DNA of 64,000 nt. It comes from Emiliania huxleyi CCMP1516. Taxonomy: Eukaryota > Haptophyta > Isochrysidales > Noelaerhabdaceae. Both the position numbers and the translations under genes were made by a program. The stretch covers positions 756,994-820,993 of the forward strand of contig NW_005200784.1 in the NCBI RefSeq assembly GCF_000372725.1, given 5' to 3'. Below the pieces are notes generated by a model. That model worked only from the letters and a program-made list of their open reading frames with translations. It searched no databases and had not been told where the DNA came from. Below, one piece after another: positions 38,671 through 49,637 of the stretch (the first letter of the stretch is position 1; the number at the start of each line of letters is the position of its first letter).

Positions 38671-40484
38671 CAGTGGGTTGCGGGCATTAAGAAAACGTCG
38701 CATTAAGAAACCCTACCAAGCGATTTCCGCAAAAATCTAAGAAACCACGGCGCGCCGCAGGCGCGGCCCCGAGAAAAGGCCAGACACGAGTGTGAACGGG
38801 AGCCGCAGCTCAAATTTCTCTTCGTTCGCCTGCCTGCGGCGCGCACTTGTCACTTTCCAAGTCTGCGGTGTTCTGAGTGGAGTGGATGGAGGCGTGTGTG
38901 CGTCTTCCCGTCATCCAGAGAGCCGACTTGGCGGCAGACTCTGGCACCGCACTCGCGGACCGCAGGCAGCTTACCTCTTACCTAAAAATCCTTCGCGGAC
39001 TCAGGGCCGGTGCTTTGACGCAGTATATTGTACTTCGAGGTAGTATGAACTCAGAACGGCCCCCCGAGAGCGCCTCTTCGACGCCCACGGGTCCCAGGGG
39101 GTCGGAGGGGTTGCGAGAGGGCCTGGACTATTTTTTGTTTGAATCCCGGAGGCCGTTCGAACATATAACGTGCGTTCCACGTGCCCGTCTCCCCAGCCAG
39201 CAAGGACAACATGCTAGCCCAGCAGGCCGCTCTCACCGCCGCCCGCGGCGTAGGCAAGGCGGCAAAGGGTGGCAAGGGCGGCGGCAAGGGCGGTGGCAAG
39301 GGTTGTGGCCGTGTGGCGCACCAGACCCACTTTGCGCCGCCGCCCTCAACGCCCGATACTCGGTTGAGCCGGCGGAGCGACGGCGGCAGAGTTGCGGCCG
39401 CCGGCGACCTCACACGGCGTCGAGCGCCGTAGAGACGGCCCCGAGAGCCGCCGCCAGGTGTGCCACGACCGCGGTCGCGAGGCTCGTGGCGATGGATGCG
39501 CCAGATCCGCTTGCGCCGCCGCCCTCAACGCCCGATACTCGGTCAGAGCCGGCGGAGCGATGGCGGCGGAGTTGCGGCCGCTGGCGACCTCACACGGCGT
39601 CGAGCGCCGTAGAGACGGCCCCGAGAGCCGCCGCCAGGTGTGCCACGACCGCGGTCGCGAGGCTCGTGGCGATGGATGCGCCAGATCCGCTTGCGCCGCC
39701 GCCCTCAACGCCCGATACTCGATCAGAGCCGGCGGAGCGACGGCGGCGGAGTTGCGGCCGCCGGCGACCTTCCCCTCGACCACGCCGCCGACCCGTCGAC
39801 AAGCACGTGCGGACTGCCATCGAGAAGAAGGAGACGGAGGGCGGCGCATCCGGAGCCCGCGGGCGCAGCGGGCGCGGGTCCGGGCGCGGGCGGGCGCGCG
39901 CGGGAACCCCGCCAGCGGAGGCGACAATGCCTCTGGCGGCTCTGCAGGCGGCGCGCGGCGCGCCCCTCGCCGGTCTCCCGCACGCTCCTGAGGGCCGAGA
40001 GGGCCGAGAGGCGGGGTCGGTGACCCGGGGGCATGGGCGGTGCGGCCCGCGCCGCGCGCGGGCGCGTGACAGCCCGTGAGTGCCGAGATCAGGTCCGTAC
40101 TTCGACGTAGTATGGGCCCCCGGCGGCCCATCTACAGCAGCGGCGAAGTGAGCGTGTTTGTGGTGTTGGTGTGGCGTCTGAGCTTGGATCTGTGACTAAA
40201 GCCGGTTACCACTGATGGATCCCCACCCGAATAACACACAGTGAGCGCCCCAGCGCTTCACTACGCCCTCCGCGCGAAATCTCGCTAGTGCTGTGAGAAA
40301 GTATATTGTACTTTTGAGTAGTACGGGTACGGTTCCCGAGACCGTTCGGGCCGGCGCTCTGGCTTGATTGAGTGCCCCGCCCGGAGCTAAGAAACCACGG
40401 CGTGGGGTGGATGAGGGCTGTGGAAAGGCTTAGAAACGGCGGCGTGCCGCAAAACACTGTTTTCTTAATGCCCGCAACCCACTG
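38671..40484. mobile_element. 1.8-kb Tc1/mariner-type element with TA duplication
   Basis: Terminal repeats are 26 nt and perfect: CAGTGGGTTGCGGGCATTAA... at 38671-38696, complement at 40459-40484. Both ends are flanked by TA (38669-38670 and 40485-40486), and CAGT at the tip plus TA target is the Tc1/mariner signature. Subterminal TAAGAAACC motifs recur near both ends. It lacks a recognisable DDE transposase and is filled by three 180-bp tandem repeats (39329-39865), so it is non-autonomous. Confidence 0.85.
39045..40079 (+). CDS. Open frame over 180-bp repeats inside the mariner-type element
   Basis: A 344-residue frame from ATG 39045. Three tandem 60-residue units (APPPSTPDTRSEPAERRRRS, CGRRRPHTASSAVETAPRAA, ARCATTAVARLVAMDAPDPL) are encoded by 180-bp DNA repeats starting near 39331, 39509 and 39689; since 180 is divisible by three, any frame stays open. 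Arg/Ala/Pro-rich and disordered. Coding status is uncertain; the repeat period alone could create the open frame. Confidence 0.3.
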   Translation: MNSERPPESASSTPTGPRGSEGLREGLDYFLFESRRPFEHITCVPRARLPSQQGQHASPAGRSHRRPRRRQGGKGWQGRRQGRWQGLWPCGAPDPLCAAALNARYSVEPAERRRQSCGRRRPHTASSAVETAPRAAARCATTAVARLVAMDAPDPLAPPPSTPDTRSEPAERWRRSCGRWRPHTASSAVETAPRAAARCATTAVARLVAMDAPDPLAPPPSTPDTRSEPAERRRRSCGRRRPSPRPRRRPVDKHVRTAIEKKETEGGASGARGRSGRGSGRGRARAGTPPAEATMPLAALQAARGAPLAGLPHAPEGREGREAGSVTRGHGRCGPRRARARDSP

Positions 40485-40562
40485 TACAGTAGGAGCCGGA
40501 ACCCTGGTGTGCCAAACCGCTGTGCGCCTTGTAAATCGCTAGCACAACTGCGTGCCCGGGGC

Positions 40563-41628
40563 ATGCTAGACGGCATCCGAGCAGCCTGCGGCGATGCGCG
40601 CCCGTGCCAGCTGAGGCCGCTCCAGCTCTTCCTCGCGTGGAACGGCGTGCTCGTCCTCGTCTATGAAGGCTTTCCAGACTCGCTGGCGGGCATCAAAGGC
40701 CGCCTCGCGCCGCGCTACGGGAGAGAGAACTTTGGAAGCCGGTGGCCCAAGACGACGCTCGCGGCCACGTCTGACACGGCGCCCGAGCTCGCTCTTCCCG
40801 AGCTTGAGCGGCTCAGAACGCTGTGCGTGGCACACAGCGCGGGCCTGCCGTCAGAGCCGGTGCCGGTGAAGGGTGTCGAGGTTGTCGAGTACAAATGGCG
40901 CAGCCTCGAGGCAGAGGGCGCGCCGCAACGAGCCGCAATCCCTCTTCCTGGAGGCGGAGGCGCAAATGGCGGCAGCTCCGGCAGTTCCGTGGGCGAGGAG
41001 GAGCGCGAGCGGGTGTGCGGCTTAGACGAGCCCGAAATGTACCCGAGACTTGCTCGAGATACGGCCGAGATGTACTGGAGCGGCCGAGGTGTACTCGAGA
41101 TACCACCTAGTTGGCCGGGTGCTGACCGGACGGCGAGGCGCTTCGGTGTGAAGCCGTCTCTTCACAGCAGCAAGGTGTGACCAGGTCCGCTCTGTGCTGT
41201 CAGAGTGGGACGACACGGCCGCGTACCTTCCCCTCGCCAACAAGGTCAAAAGCCAGTCACACGAGGAGAGAGCGGTGTTTCGACAGTGTGGCGCACGTCC
41301 TAGCAGGGAAGACGGGGCACACGCACACAAGCATGTGGCGCGCCCCGCTAGCCACGAATTGAGAACTGGCGCCACTTGTGACCCTCTTCCCTAGGTGGGC
41401 TCCCGAATCAGCTCCTACCGCCACGCCTCCCCCGCCGGCGCCACCCTCGTCACCTTCCTCGCCACCTCTGGCGGCGACCAATGGGCCTCTGTCCTGCGGC
41501 AGCTGCGCGCCTTCCGGGAGAGCGTTGACGGCGCCTTCCCGGGCCGCTTCGCCTGGATGGCAGAGGAGTCGCTGCACTGCACACTGCGCGCGCTCGATAC
41601 ACCCGCTTCACCCGATTACGACCCCAGG
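40563..41628 (+). CDS. Unassigned protein with HCT motif (possible 2H phosphoesterase)
   Basis: Three exons in phase, 40563-41012, 41185-41244 and 41395-41628 (248 residues so far); introns are GT-AG. The first contains CGAGATGTACTCGAGATACC-type short repeats. N-terminal text PLQLFLAWNGVLVLVYEGFP, RLAPRYGRENFGSRWPKTTL and LPELERLRTLCVAH looks conserved. The last exon has ISSYRHASPAGATLVTFLAT and AWMAEESLHCTLRALD; an H-x-T at the end of a strand is one half of a 2H phosphoesterase (2',5'-ligase-like) active site. A second H-x-T was not found; it may be in exons past 41628 that I could not define. Starts 79 bp after a transposon end. Function open. Confidence 0.5.
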
Positions 41629-43610
41629 GTGGGTGGGTGGGATACAAACAAGCCGACGGACAGCGAGAGACTGCAGCGCACGAGTTAGCACAAGCACAGA
41701 GGAACGCTCTGCAGCTACCACGAGGATCTCAAGTTTCGTAATCTCTCGAGTCGTTACAGACTCGGGGGGGGATCTGTCACGTGAGTGGTCAGAATTGGTT
41801 CCCCACAATATCAGCTCAATATCGAAGGTTCTCCTTCGCTCCCTCTGATCCTCCTCGCTCCCCTCAAAGCTCGAGGAAGGCTCTTCGAGATCATCTCCGT
41901 TGCTCCCCCCGCGGTGGGGAGCATGTTCCATAAAACGTCGTGGGGGGTCGGACCCCCCCTCAATTAGCATGCGTTCGGTGCACAATATTCGCTGTATGTC
42001 GGCGACTTAAAGCTCGGCGGCCGTCGCTCGCGCCGGCCGACTCCCTGTCCCCCCGCACCCGCCCCCGCCCGCCTCCCCGCCCGGACGCTGGCGTGCTTGC
42101 CCTGCCTTGAGATGGACCGCGCGCGCGCTCCGATCCAGTCCTGGGCGACGCGTGTGTCGATGTGGGGGTGCTTCTTGTGAAAGGAAGTTTTTTTGTGAGC
42201 CAGCCTTCGATGTTATGTGAAAGAAACGCCGCAAGGCGGTCATATTCATATCAACACATAAAAGACAACCATGGGCGGACACACACACACAGAAAGAAAG
42301 AAAGAAAACAGTGAACGCAAAAAAAGGGATTAAAGAAATAAAATAAAAGTTTTCAAAAGGGGCGCAAGTTACGCGGCGAGGGAAAAGGGAGCAAACAGGG
42401 GCAGCAAAAGGGACAAAAGGGACGCAGTGACGCCAGCGGCTGGCAGCGGTGGTCAGGGCGACCAAGCCGGCGATCGCGCTACACTCAGAGACAGGGTTGG
42501 TCGGCGTGCGGGTTCGCTGTCCAGAGTCCACCCAACGCGACTCAGAGGTGCATGGCCGAGCCCGAGGCGTCCGAGGCACCGAAGGCAGAAGCCTGGGACG
42601 TAAGCACAGAGAAAGGTCACTGCCGCTGGCCATCCCGAAACCGGCACTCGTCGTAGACGGGAGGCGCGGCGTTGAGCTGGTGTTGAGTGAGCGCAGGTTG
42701 GATTGTTGTCGTGTGTGCGGCAGCAGGAGGTAAGGTACGAGGAGCTCAAAGCGAGTTGAGAGTTGCGATGCTTAAAAGAGGCTTGTGTGGAGAGGTCGCC
42801 AAATACCGCAGAAAGGGGGCGATAATTGCTGTGAACATGGAATAAAGAACATGGAATAAAGAACGCGGAATAAAGAACCTTGGAAAGAACTGTGAGTGCA
42901 AACAACACTGGGCACGCGCGAAAGCAGCCTCCTTGAAGTCAAAGGGGTCTAGATTTGGAGCGCAGCCGAAGATCAAAGTCCCGCAGGCTGCCCAAAAAGG
43001 GGATGGGAGGAGGACAGGGTCCCCACCTACACACGAGCAGGACTTTGGAAGGACGATCAGGGATGACACAGGGGAACGGGAGTGGGGAGCGCAGCGCATC
43101 GCGACACGGAGAGGGGGCTGGGCAGGGTTCACCCACACGACAGGGAAAGCGAAAGGAAAGTGGAAAGAACACGTCGTTGAAAAATTCTTTTGCGCGCAGT
43201 CCCGTGCCCAGTGTTGTGCGATGGTTCTAAAAATCGTGGTGTACCTGTGAGCTGTGTTAGAGAGAGATTTTTATTAACTCTCTCTGTGTTAGTGCCAGTG
43301 CGCGCCAGTCCCGTGCCCAATAAATAAATAGAGGTCATCTCCAGGAGAGAGGGGCGACGCACGAACACAGAGGCACAGTGCGCACCCCGCCCCGCTCACA
43401 GGGCGTGCATCAGTGTCGTGCGAGGGAGTTTTGTTGCATTTTTTTCCAGCTCTCGTGAGCTGTGAAGTGCGATGTGAGCTTCTTGAATTCTTATCAACCT
43501 ATCTGTGAACAGACGACTTGCCTTCGACGCCTTGCCCGCCCGCTCCCTCCGCCTCCGCCTCCGCCTCCGCCTCTGCCGCCGCCGCCGCCGCCGCCGCCGT
43601 TCGGGAAAGC
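41629..43610. other. Repeat-rich region, no supported gene
   Basis: Possible further exons of the preceding gene near 41629-41990 could not be proved. 42280-42360 has GAAAGAAAGAAAG and A-rich stretches; 42839-42880 has three copies of GGAATAAAGAAC; 43190-43215 and 43285-43320 are repeat family B copies. The 43540-43605 stretch of CGCC/GCCGCCGCC precedes the next gene. Confidence 0.5.
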
Positions 43611-46127
43611 ATGTCGGAGCTCACTGTTGCCGAGGTGAGGCGTCACATGGACGCGTCCGGCTTCTCCGCGGCGTTCATTCGGCCGAGCAGCGACAACGGT
43701 CGGCTTGAGAGCGGCCTCATCATATCGTGGGTGCAGACGCGCGGCCGACTCGAGAAGGGCTCGGGCGACTCCGGCAAGGACCTCGTGATGATGCGCGAGG
43801 GTGGCTTTCCGGAGGTCTTGTTGAGCGGCGTGGCCGGCCTCTCCGAGGCGGTCTTCAGCCCGTCAGGCGTGTCCTTCGCAGTGCAGACCAAGGACGCCCT
43901 TCTCCTCGGCGACACTGCTGACCTGTCCACCCGCTCCTGGGTGACTCTGAGAGCCGGAGAGAGCTTCGCCGGGAGGCCGACTTGGGTGCGCGAGGAGTCC
44001 GTCCTGTTTGCCGTCAGCGGCGGCGAGCCAAAGCGGGACCGGCTCTTCATGCACAAGCGCGGCCAAATCAAGTCCGAGCGGGGAGGCCCTCTCTTCGTCG
44101 CCGCGCACGGTGGCGCGCTCCTAAATTGGGATCACTCGCAGGATGAGGATGACGCCGCGCACATTGCTGTCGTGCACCGGCTGCCCGACGCGATGCTGGC
44201 AGAGATTGTCCTCATGGACCACAGAGATCGCGGTCTAGACGACCGGTCCGGCTCCAAGGTTGTCGCCGTCGACTGCCGGCAGGAGTATTGCACTCCGCAG
44301 GTCGGCTTCCTCGCCCCCGACGCGCTGGACGGCCCCCCAGGACCCAGCCTGCTCCTTCGGCTCAACGCGCTGCCGCTCCTCAACGGTGGGCACTTGTGCG
44401 ACGCGGAGCGTCTCAAGACGTTGCCCAAGGACGCGGTCAAGGAGGCAGTGCACGGCCTCTGGCTCATCGAGGATCTCAAGGCGCCGCGGCTCAGCCCCGT
44501 GCATATGGGGCCGCCGAATCGCATCGACGTCTTCAGCGGTTCGTATGGCCGCCCGGGTGCTGCGGAGGGCTTCCGGCTGGACCCGAGCCGATGCAGGGTT
44601 TTTCTCTCCGCGCGCACCACCGGAACGGAGCAGCAAGCGGACGGCGTACCGATCAGCTACTCGGACGACCTCTACGAGCTGTCGGCGGCCGCCGAGGGCG
44701 ACGGTTCGCTCGAGCTTTTGCCGCTCCGCACCGCGACGCACGAGGGTGGTCCGGGCAAGGGCTGCAAGATTCCTGTGGCGTATGGGGAGACTGGCGGAGA
44801 CAGGGGGCAGGGGGAGGTTCTAGTCGTCTACCACCACCGGAGCCCCACGGCGCGGGGAGACCTCTGGCTGGCGAGCCAGTCGAAGCCCAACCGCTTTTGC
44901 AGCTGGCGGGGCGGCGCCTCTGGGCGGGAGGCGCGGCTGACCAAGACGATGCCGCTGTCGCTGCAGCACAAGCTGCTCACGCCGACCGAGGTGATGGTCC
45001 GCAACGAGGCGGCCCCTCACTGCGGCGGCAAGGCGCTGCCCATCCACGCACTCCGCTTTGCGCCGGAGGGCGACGGCCCGCTGCAGCCGCTGCTCTGGCT
45101 GCACGGCGGGCCGATGTGCCAGCTCTCGTTCGACTACAACCCGCTGCTCTCCTGGCTCGCGTCCTGCGGCTACCTTGTGCTGGCGCCCAACTATTCGGGC
45201 TCGACTGGCAACGGCCTCGGCTTCATGAACCGCGTGATGGCGGACGGCTGCGGCGTCGCCGACCTCTCCGACTGCCTCGCTTGCGCGGAGTACCTCAAGA
45301 CCGAGGCGCGTAAGGTCGAGCCGAGGCTGGACACGTCGCGAGGCGTGGCTGTGGCGGGGCACTCGTGGGGCGGCTACCTGGCGTCGATGTGCTTGCTGCA
45401 GCACGTCGGCGGCGAGAGCGTCTTCAGCTGCGGCGTCTCGATGGCGGGCATCGCTGACTGGTACGTGCAGCAGCGCCACACCGAGGTTCGCTACTACGAT
45501 TACGCGCTGATGGGGGGCTGGGTGTACGAGAAGGAGGTCGCCGCCCGAGCGCGCGAGGCCTCGCCGATCACGAGGGCGGCCGAGCTGCGCGCTCCGATCC
45601 TGGTCCTGCACGGCGACAAGGACATCGACGTGCCCTTCCAGCAGGTTCCGCCCTTCGTGGAGGCGCTCAGGCGGTCCACTCACGGAGGCGCCGCCGTCGA
45701 GTACCACGCGTACCCCGGGGAGGGACACGGCATCGCGGGCACCGAGGCGCCTTCCAGTAGTAGTAGTGGTAAGCGACTCTCGTGAGGGGCACGGCATGGC
45801 GGGCGCCGAGGCGCCGGGCTGGCCGGACCATGCCCTCTCCACACCGCGACAATGCCCCTGCCGGCCCTTGCCCGCCACACTGCCCCTGCCGGCCCTTGCC
45901 ACACTAGCCCTGCCGGCCCTTGCCCGCCACACTTACCCTTCCGGCCCAAACTCACGACCGCATACACCGCTCTTGTCCCCAGCGCCCACGGCGCATCCTC
46001 GGACGCGTCCAAGACACGGCCACAGGCGCAGGCGGACGTGCTCGACCGGCTCCGCACCTTCCTGCGGGTCAACCTCAAGCCGTGGGACTTCACCGACAAC
46101 CCGCACGGAGAGGTGGCCGCTTACTAG
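43611..46127 (+). CDS. Acylaminoacyl-peptidase (prolyl oligopeptidase family S9)
   Basis: One long exon from ATG 43611 to about 45765 and a last exon ending at 46127 (DVLDRLRTFLRVNLKPWDFT). An N-terminal beta-propeller (to about residue 460) precedes the alpha/beta hydrolase domain: PLLWLHGGPMCQLSFDYNPL, APNYSGSTGNGLGF, VAVAGHSWGGYLASM (nucleophile Ser in GHSWGG), ILVLHGDKDIDVPFQQ (acid Asp) and YPGEGHGI (His). The propeller has acylaminoacyl-peptidase features such as WSAxxxP-like blocks and length. It releases N-acylated residues from peptides; cytosolic. The region after the His is duplicated (GAGG(G/A)CACGGCAT at 45719 and 45784), and the exact donor could not be fixed: GTAAG at 45769 gives the wrong phase, a GC donor a few bases earlier fits. 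Confidence 0.85.
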
Positions 46128-46387
46128 GGCGAGGTCCCCGCCGTTCTCTTGCCAGGCTTTCTGGTGTGTCACGCTTGACGCACCCACGCGGAAAAAAGCG
46201 CGGAGAGAAAACGAAAAGCAAACGCCGGATATTCTGGGGTTTGACTTGTCACATGCACATGACAACACACACATGCACGCGTTACGTCATTGCATGTGCT
46301 ACCATGTTTGTGGCAGGTGACAGCGAGAGATGACATGAAAAAATCTCCACTAAGCACTGCCCGTACCCCACTGGTCTAGGGGACCGA

Positions 46388-47755
46388 CTAGGCACTACCC
46401 CCACACGCCCGGTGCAGCGCGACGAGGAGCATGCTCGGCACGAGCTCGTGGTACACCGCCTTGGCAAACGAGGGCAATTCGAGGTGCACCACGTTGGTTC
46501 GCCACGGATGGAGCGCGAGGGTGGGCTCAAAGACGTCGACGTACGCGGCGCCCGCCGAGGCGCGCGCGAGGGCATTGGCGGCGGCGGTACGCCACGAGGA
46601 GCGGTCCTCCCGCTGTGGCCACTGGGACAAACTCAGCAATTCCGTGGCCATGTCCATTCGTGACCATTGAGTCACGCAGGCGCCGCGCAGGCTGGACCAT
46701 GCACCTTTGGGACCACCGCCAGCAGCACCAACAACCCCATCGTCCTCGGCGGTGAGATGGGCGTTCGGCCCGATGGCGAAAGCGGATCCCTTCACGCGCG
46801 CGAGTCGCCTGAGCGTCCCGCTCACGTATGCGCGGTACCGCCTCACCCAGCTGGCAGATCCATACCCCATTGCCGTTGCCGCCGCGGGTGTCAGCCTAGT
46901 TTTCCCATCGTGATCGCTCTCGTTGGGCGCCAAATGGAGGGCGAAGGCCATGGGCCGCACGTCAACCCACTGAACCGTCACGCCAGCGTGCTCCCACGAT
47001 GCACTCACCTTCCCCGAGTTGGAGTCGCCAACCAAGTACAGCGTCCTCTTGCCAACTCGCGCCCACCAGGCCAGCGCCTCCCGCACCTCCACATCGAGCA
47101 CATCCTGCCACTGTGTGCATCGGCGCAGGTGCCACCGCAGTTGACCACTCTGGGCCACTGCTCTGCCGTCGTGCGACTGCCACCATCCGTCGGATAGGTC
47201 GGAGATGGCCACAGGCCGCGTGCAGCGCTGGTTCGCCGTGGAGTTTGATCCACGGATGACAGCGTAGCTCGTCGCGCGCACAGCCGTGGCCCCGTGCGGC
47301 ACGCTCTCGCAAAAGGTTGGCCGGCTGGAGCCTTCGGTCGCGAGAGCAAAGTCGGTCGGATGTGAGTGCCCGATGGCATCGAACCTAGCATCTGGCTTCA
47401 CGCTCCGCAGCGTGCGGTTGCAGCTGTAGAAGTCGGCGGTGAAGTTCAAGTGGAAGCGGCCAGGGCCGGCAAACGAGTAGCGCCATAGCAGGTATGCGAC
47501 CCCGTCGTCATAGTCAGCGAGGTTTGGGAGACTGTAGACATCAAGCGAGTGAGCAGCAATATGAGCGTGGTGCAACGAAAGAGTGCCGCTGATCGAGACG
47601 CGGATCATGTGGCGGTCGTCCGCAAGCTGGGCGCCATCTAGGGCAAGCTCGGATGCATTGGCGCCGCGCACTACCGAGAGCGACGGCGTACCTGTGGCGA
47701 GACGCAACACCACGCCGAAGGGCGCCCCCGCATTGCCCACGAGGAGGTCCGCCAT
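46388..47755 (-). CDS. SGNH/PC-esterase-like protein
   Basis: A 455-residue single-exon protein from ATG 47755. The N-terminal part is beta-rich with paired Cys and N-glycosylation-type NxT/S sites (NASELAL, NFTADFYSCNRT). The C-terminal half has CTRPVAISDLSDGWWQSHDG, then TLYLVGDSNSGKVSAS (GDS nucleophile block), GSAFAIGPNAHL (N of the SGNH set) and YVDVFEPTLALHP..VVHLE (D..H block). This is the layout of PC-esterase/TBL-type and related sugar O-acetyl esterases or transferases of the secretory pathway. No clear signal peptide at the chosen start; a short upstream exon may be missing. The substrate is likely a polysaccharide, but this is inference. Confidence 0.65.
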   Translation of the reverse strand: MADLLVGNAGAPFGVVLRLATGTPSLSVVRGANASELALDGAQLADDRHMIRVSISGTLSLHHAHIAAHSLDVYSLPNLADYDDGVAYLLWRYSFAGPGRFHLNFTADFYSCNRTLRSVKPDARFDAIGHSHPTDFALATEGSSRPTFCESVPHGATAVRATSYAVIRGSNSTANQRCTRPVAISDLSDGWWQSHDGRAVAQSGQLRWHLRRCTQWQDVLDVEVREALAWWARVGKRTLYLVGDSNSGKVSASWEHAGVTVQWVDVRPMAFALHLAPNESDHDGKTRLTPAAATAMGYGSASWVRRYRAYVSGTLRRLARVKGSAFAIGPNAHLTAEDDGVVGAAGGGPKGAWSSLRGACVTQWSRMDMATELLSLSQWPQREDRSSWRTAAANALARASAGAAYVDVFEPTLALHPWRTNVVHLELPSFAKAVYHELVPSMLLVALHRACGGSA

Positions 47756-48660
47756 GGAAGTAATACCCGTCGTGACATGAGCAACGATAACCTAGACCTC
47801 AGCAGCCTGCAGTCGATGCTGGCCCCGACAGATCCATCCAGATCCATCCAGCCGAGGCGGAGGATCCGGGCAGAAAAGAATTTTACAAACGCACGACACT
47901 GGGCACGGGACTGGCGCGCACAGAAAAGAATTTTACAATCCGCGGTCGCACAGCACGATTCACAGCACGATTCACGCAGAAAAGCATTTCAGAAACCCCA
48001 ACGGGTTCTGACAACCAACCCGAGGTTACCGGAGAGCAGCTGAGTGAGTCTGCCTCCCTCGTCCCCCTTCACCTCCGTTGAGTCGCCCTGCCCCAGTCGT
48101 CCACAGAGCAAGAGAGCACGACCGGCGGTCTGGCTAGTCAGCCCGCAGCCACTCTTGATGACGCCCATGAAGTACAGGAGCGATCGCAACTCGCTGGTCT
48201 CTCCGCAAGGCCTCCCGGACCGCGTCGAATTCATCGACGCGGGCTCTCTCGGCTACGGGACCGGGCCCCAGCTTCGGCTGAGGGCTGACAAGCTGCCGAG
48301 CCCAAATCACTTCTGAGAGCCGTGATTTCTCTTGTTGGGTTTCAAAAATCTCTCTCTGAAAGAAAGCAAAACAACACTCAAGGGAGGCATCACTACTCAC
48401 TTTATGCAGCGCCTCGCACGCCGTCCTCGCCTGGTCGCTTTGCGGGATTGGCGCGCGGCGGAGATTCTTTATCCTGCGTTAAGTGCCACCCAGTGGCAGT
48501 GCGCGCCAGTCCCGTGCCTGTGTCGTGTCACGTGTGTAAAAATCTCCTTGTTATTGCCAAGAAAGAAAGACAGAAAACAGACGACCCAAGGCGGGATGAG
48601 AGGACGGCACGCCGCCACCACACAGCTCACAGGTCACACAGGGATTTTAAGGAGAGAAGT
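47756..48660. other. Divergent/intergenic region with repeat B copies
   Basis: AAAAGAATTTTACAA occurs twice (47874 and 47925) around an inverted repeat-B copy; CAGCACGATTCA occurs twice. Short frames at 47989-48400 on either strand lack recognisable content. Confidence 0.45.
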
Positions 48661-49130
48661 GTGGTGCTAGCCGTCGCCCACCCTTGGGCGTCTGCCTCTC
48701 TCTCTTCCTACCTATCTCCCTTCGCAGTCCCTCGCCGATTCTCGCTGCAAGCAACCTTCATGCCACCTCGCGGTCGTCCCACTCTCGTCGTTCTCTCTCC
48801 TGCCTGTCGCTTCATCCTCTGTCTGTCTCGTCGCTCTGCGGCGAGAGAAAGAAAGAAAGAAAACGGAAAGCCAAGGAAAGAAAACGGACAACCCAAGGTA
48901 GGGATGGGAGGACGGCACCCCGCCTGGAAAAGAAAGAAAGAAAGAAAACACACAACCCAAGGGAGGGATGGGAGAACGGCACGCCGCCACCACACAGGGA
49001 TTTTAAGGAGAGGAGGGTGTGATGCGCTAGCCGTCGCCCACCCTGGGGGGTCTGCCTCCTCGTATCTCTTTTCGCAGTCTCTCGCCGCTTCTCGCTGCAA
49101 CCTTCATGCCACCTCGCGGCTGTCCCACTC
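48575..49130. repeat. Tandem segmental duplication with repeat C
   Basis: A roughly 350-bp unit occurs twice: CTAGCCGTCGCCCACCCT (48669, 49028), CTTCATGCCACCTCGCGG (48757, 49104) and CCCACTCTCGTCGTTCTCTC. The first copy includes an expanded GAAAGAAAG tract, and GGACGGCACGCCGCCACCAC follows repeat C. On the minus strand both copies encode RERTTRVGxPRGGMKVA. Confidence 0.75.
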
Positions 49131-49595
49131 TCGTCGTTCTCTCCCTCGTCACTTCCCCCTCTGTCGCGTCGTTCTCTTCTGCCTCGTCCTGCGACGCCGC
49201 CGCCTGCCGGTCCCTTGTTCTCGCGGCTTCTTTCGCCTCTCGGCGCAACTCCGTCCTCCTTGCGGCGTATCCTGGCCCCTCGAGTCTATCGAGCTCCCCT
49301 CGCGCAAGGACCACATTTCTGACTCCCACTCCGATCATTTGCCTCCAAGTCATGTTGTTGCTCAGGTCCACTCTCTCTTCGAACACTCGTGCCTCTACGG
49401 ATGATGCCGGCGCTGGGGTCCCCTTCGGATGCATCGTGACATCTGACAACTGAATTTCCACTGGTTCGTCCTCCTCTGAGTCATCTTCCCCGTCCTCCTT
49501 CCGCTCGGCTCTTCGCTCGGTACGTTCGGTGTGGCCCGCCTGGAAACCCAAGGAGCGACTTCGGGCAATTTCTTTTGTTTGAGATCGTTGGCCAT
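49027..49595 (-). CDS. Hypothetical charged protein, gag-like composition
   Basis: From ATG 49595 (ANDLKQKKLPEVAPWV) the frame must shift once to join the longer frame that ends at 49027. That longer frame reads GHTERTERRAERKEDGEDD, SEEDEPVEIQLSDVTMHPKG, FEERVDLSNNMTWRQMIGVG and VVLARGELDRLEGPGYAARR, then a basic coiled coil. Acidic then helical then basic content with a W.QMIG block recalls retroelement ORF1/gag proteins, but no zinc knuckle is present. Its C-terminal coding end is repeated in the adjacent tandem duplication. Divergent from the repeat-protein gene 43 bp away. Confidence 0.35.
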
Positions 49596-49637
49596 CAGCG
49601 CGGTGGTCCCCCAGGTTTCCAGGTTTGCCGGCTCTTG

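Larger units (their letters stand above)
38409..40504. mobile_element. Second MITE copy, split by a nested element
   Basis: 38409-38668 is the inverted counterpart of 17105-17550, lacking only its far terminal repeat; that missing piece (CAGTAGGAGCCGGAACCC) is at 40487-40504. Everything between is a separate 1.8-kb element flanked by TA. Confidence 0.8.

Noticed and set aside
43518-43610. N-terminal extension of the acylaminoacyl-peptidase
   Set aside because: No ATG in frame; the text is Ser/Ala from a CCGCCT/GCCGCC simple repeat in the 5' UTR.
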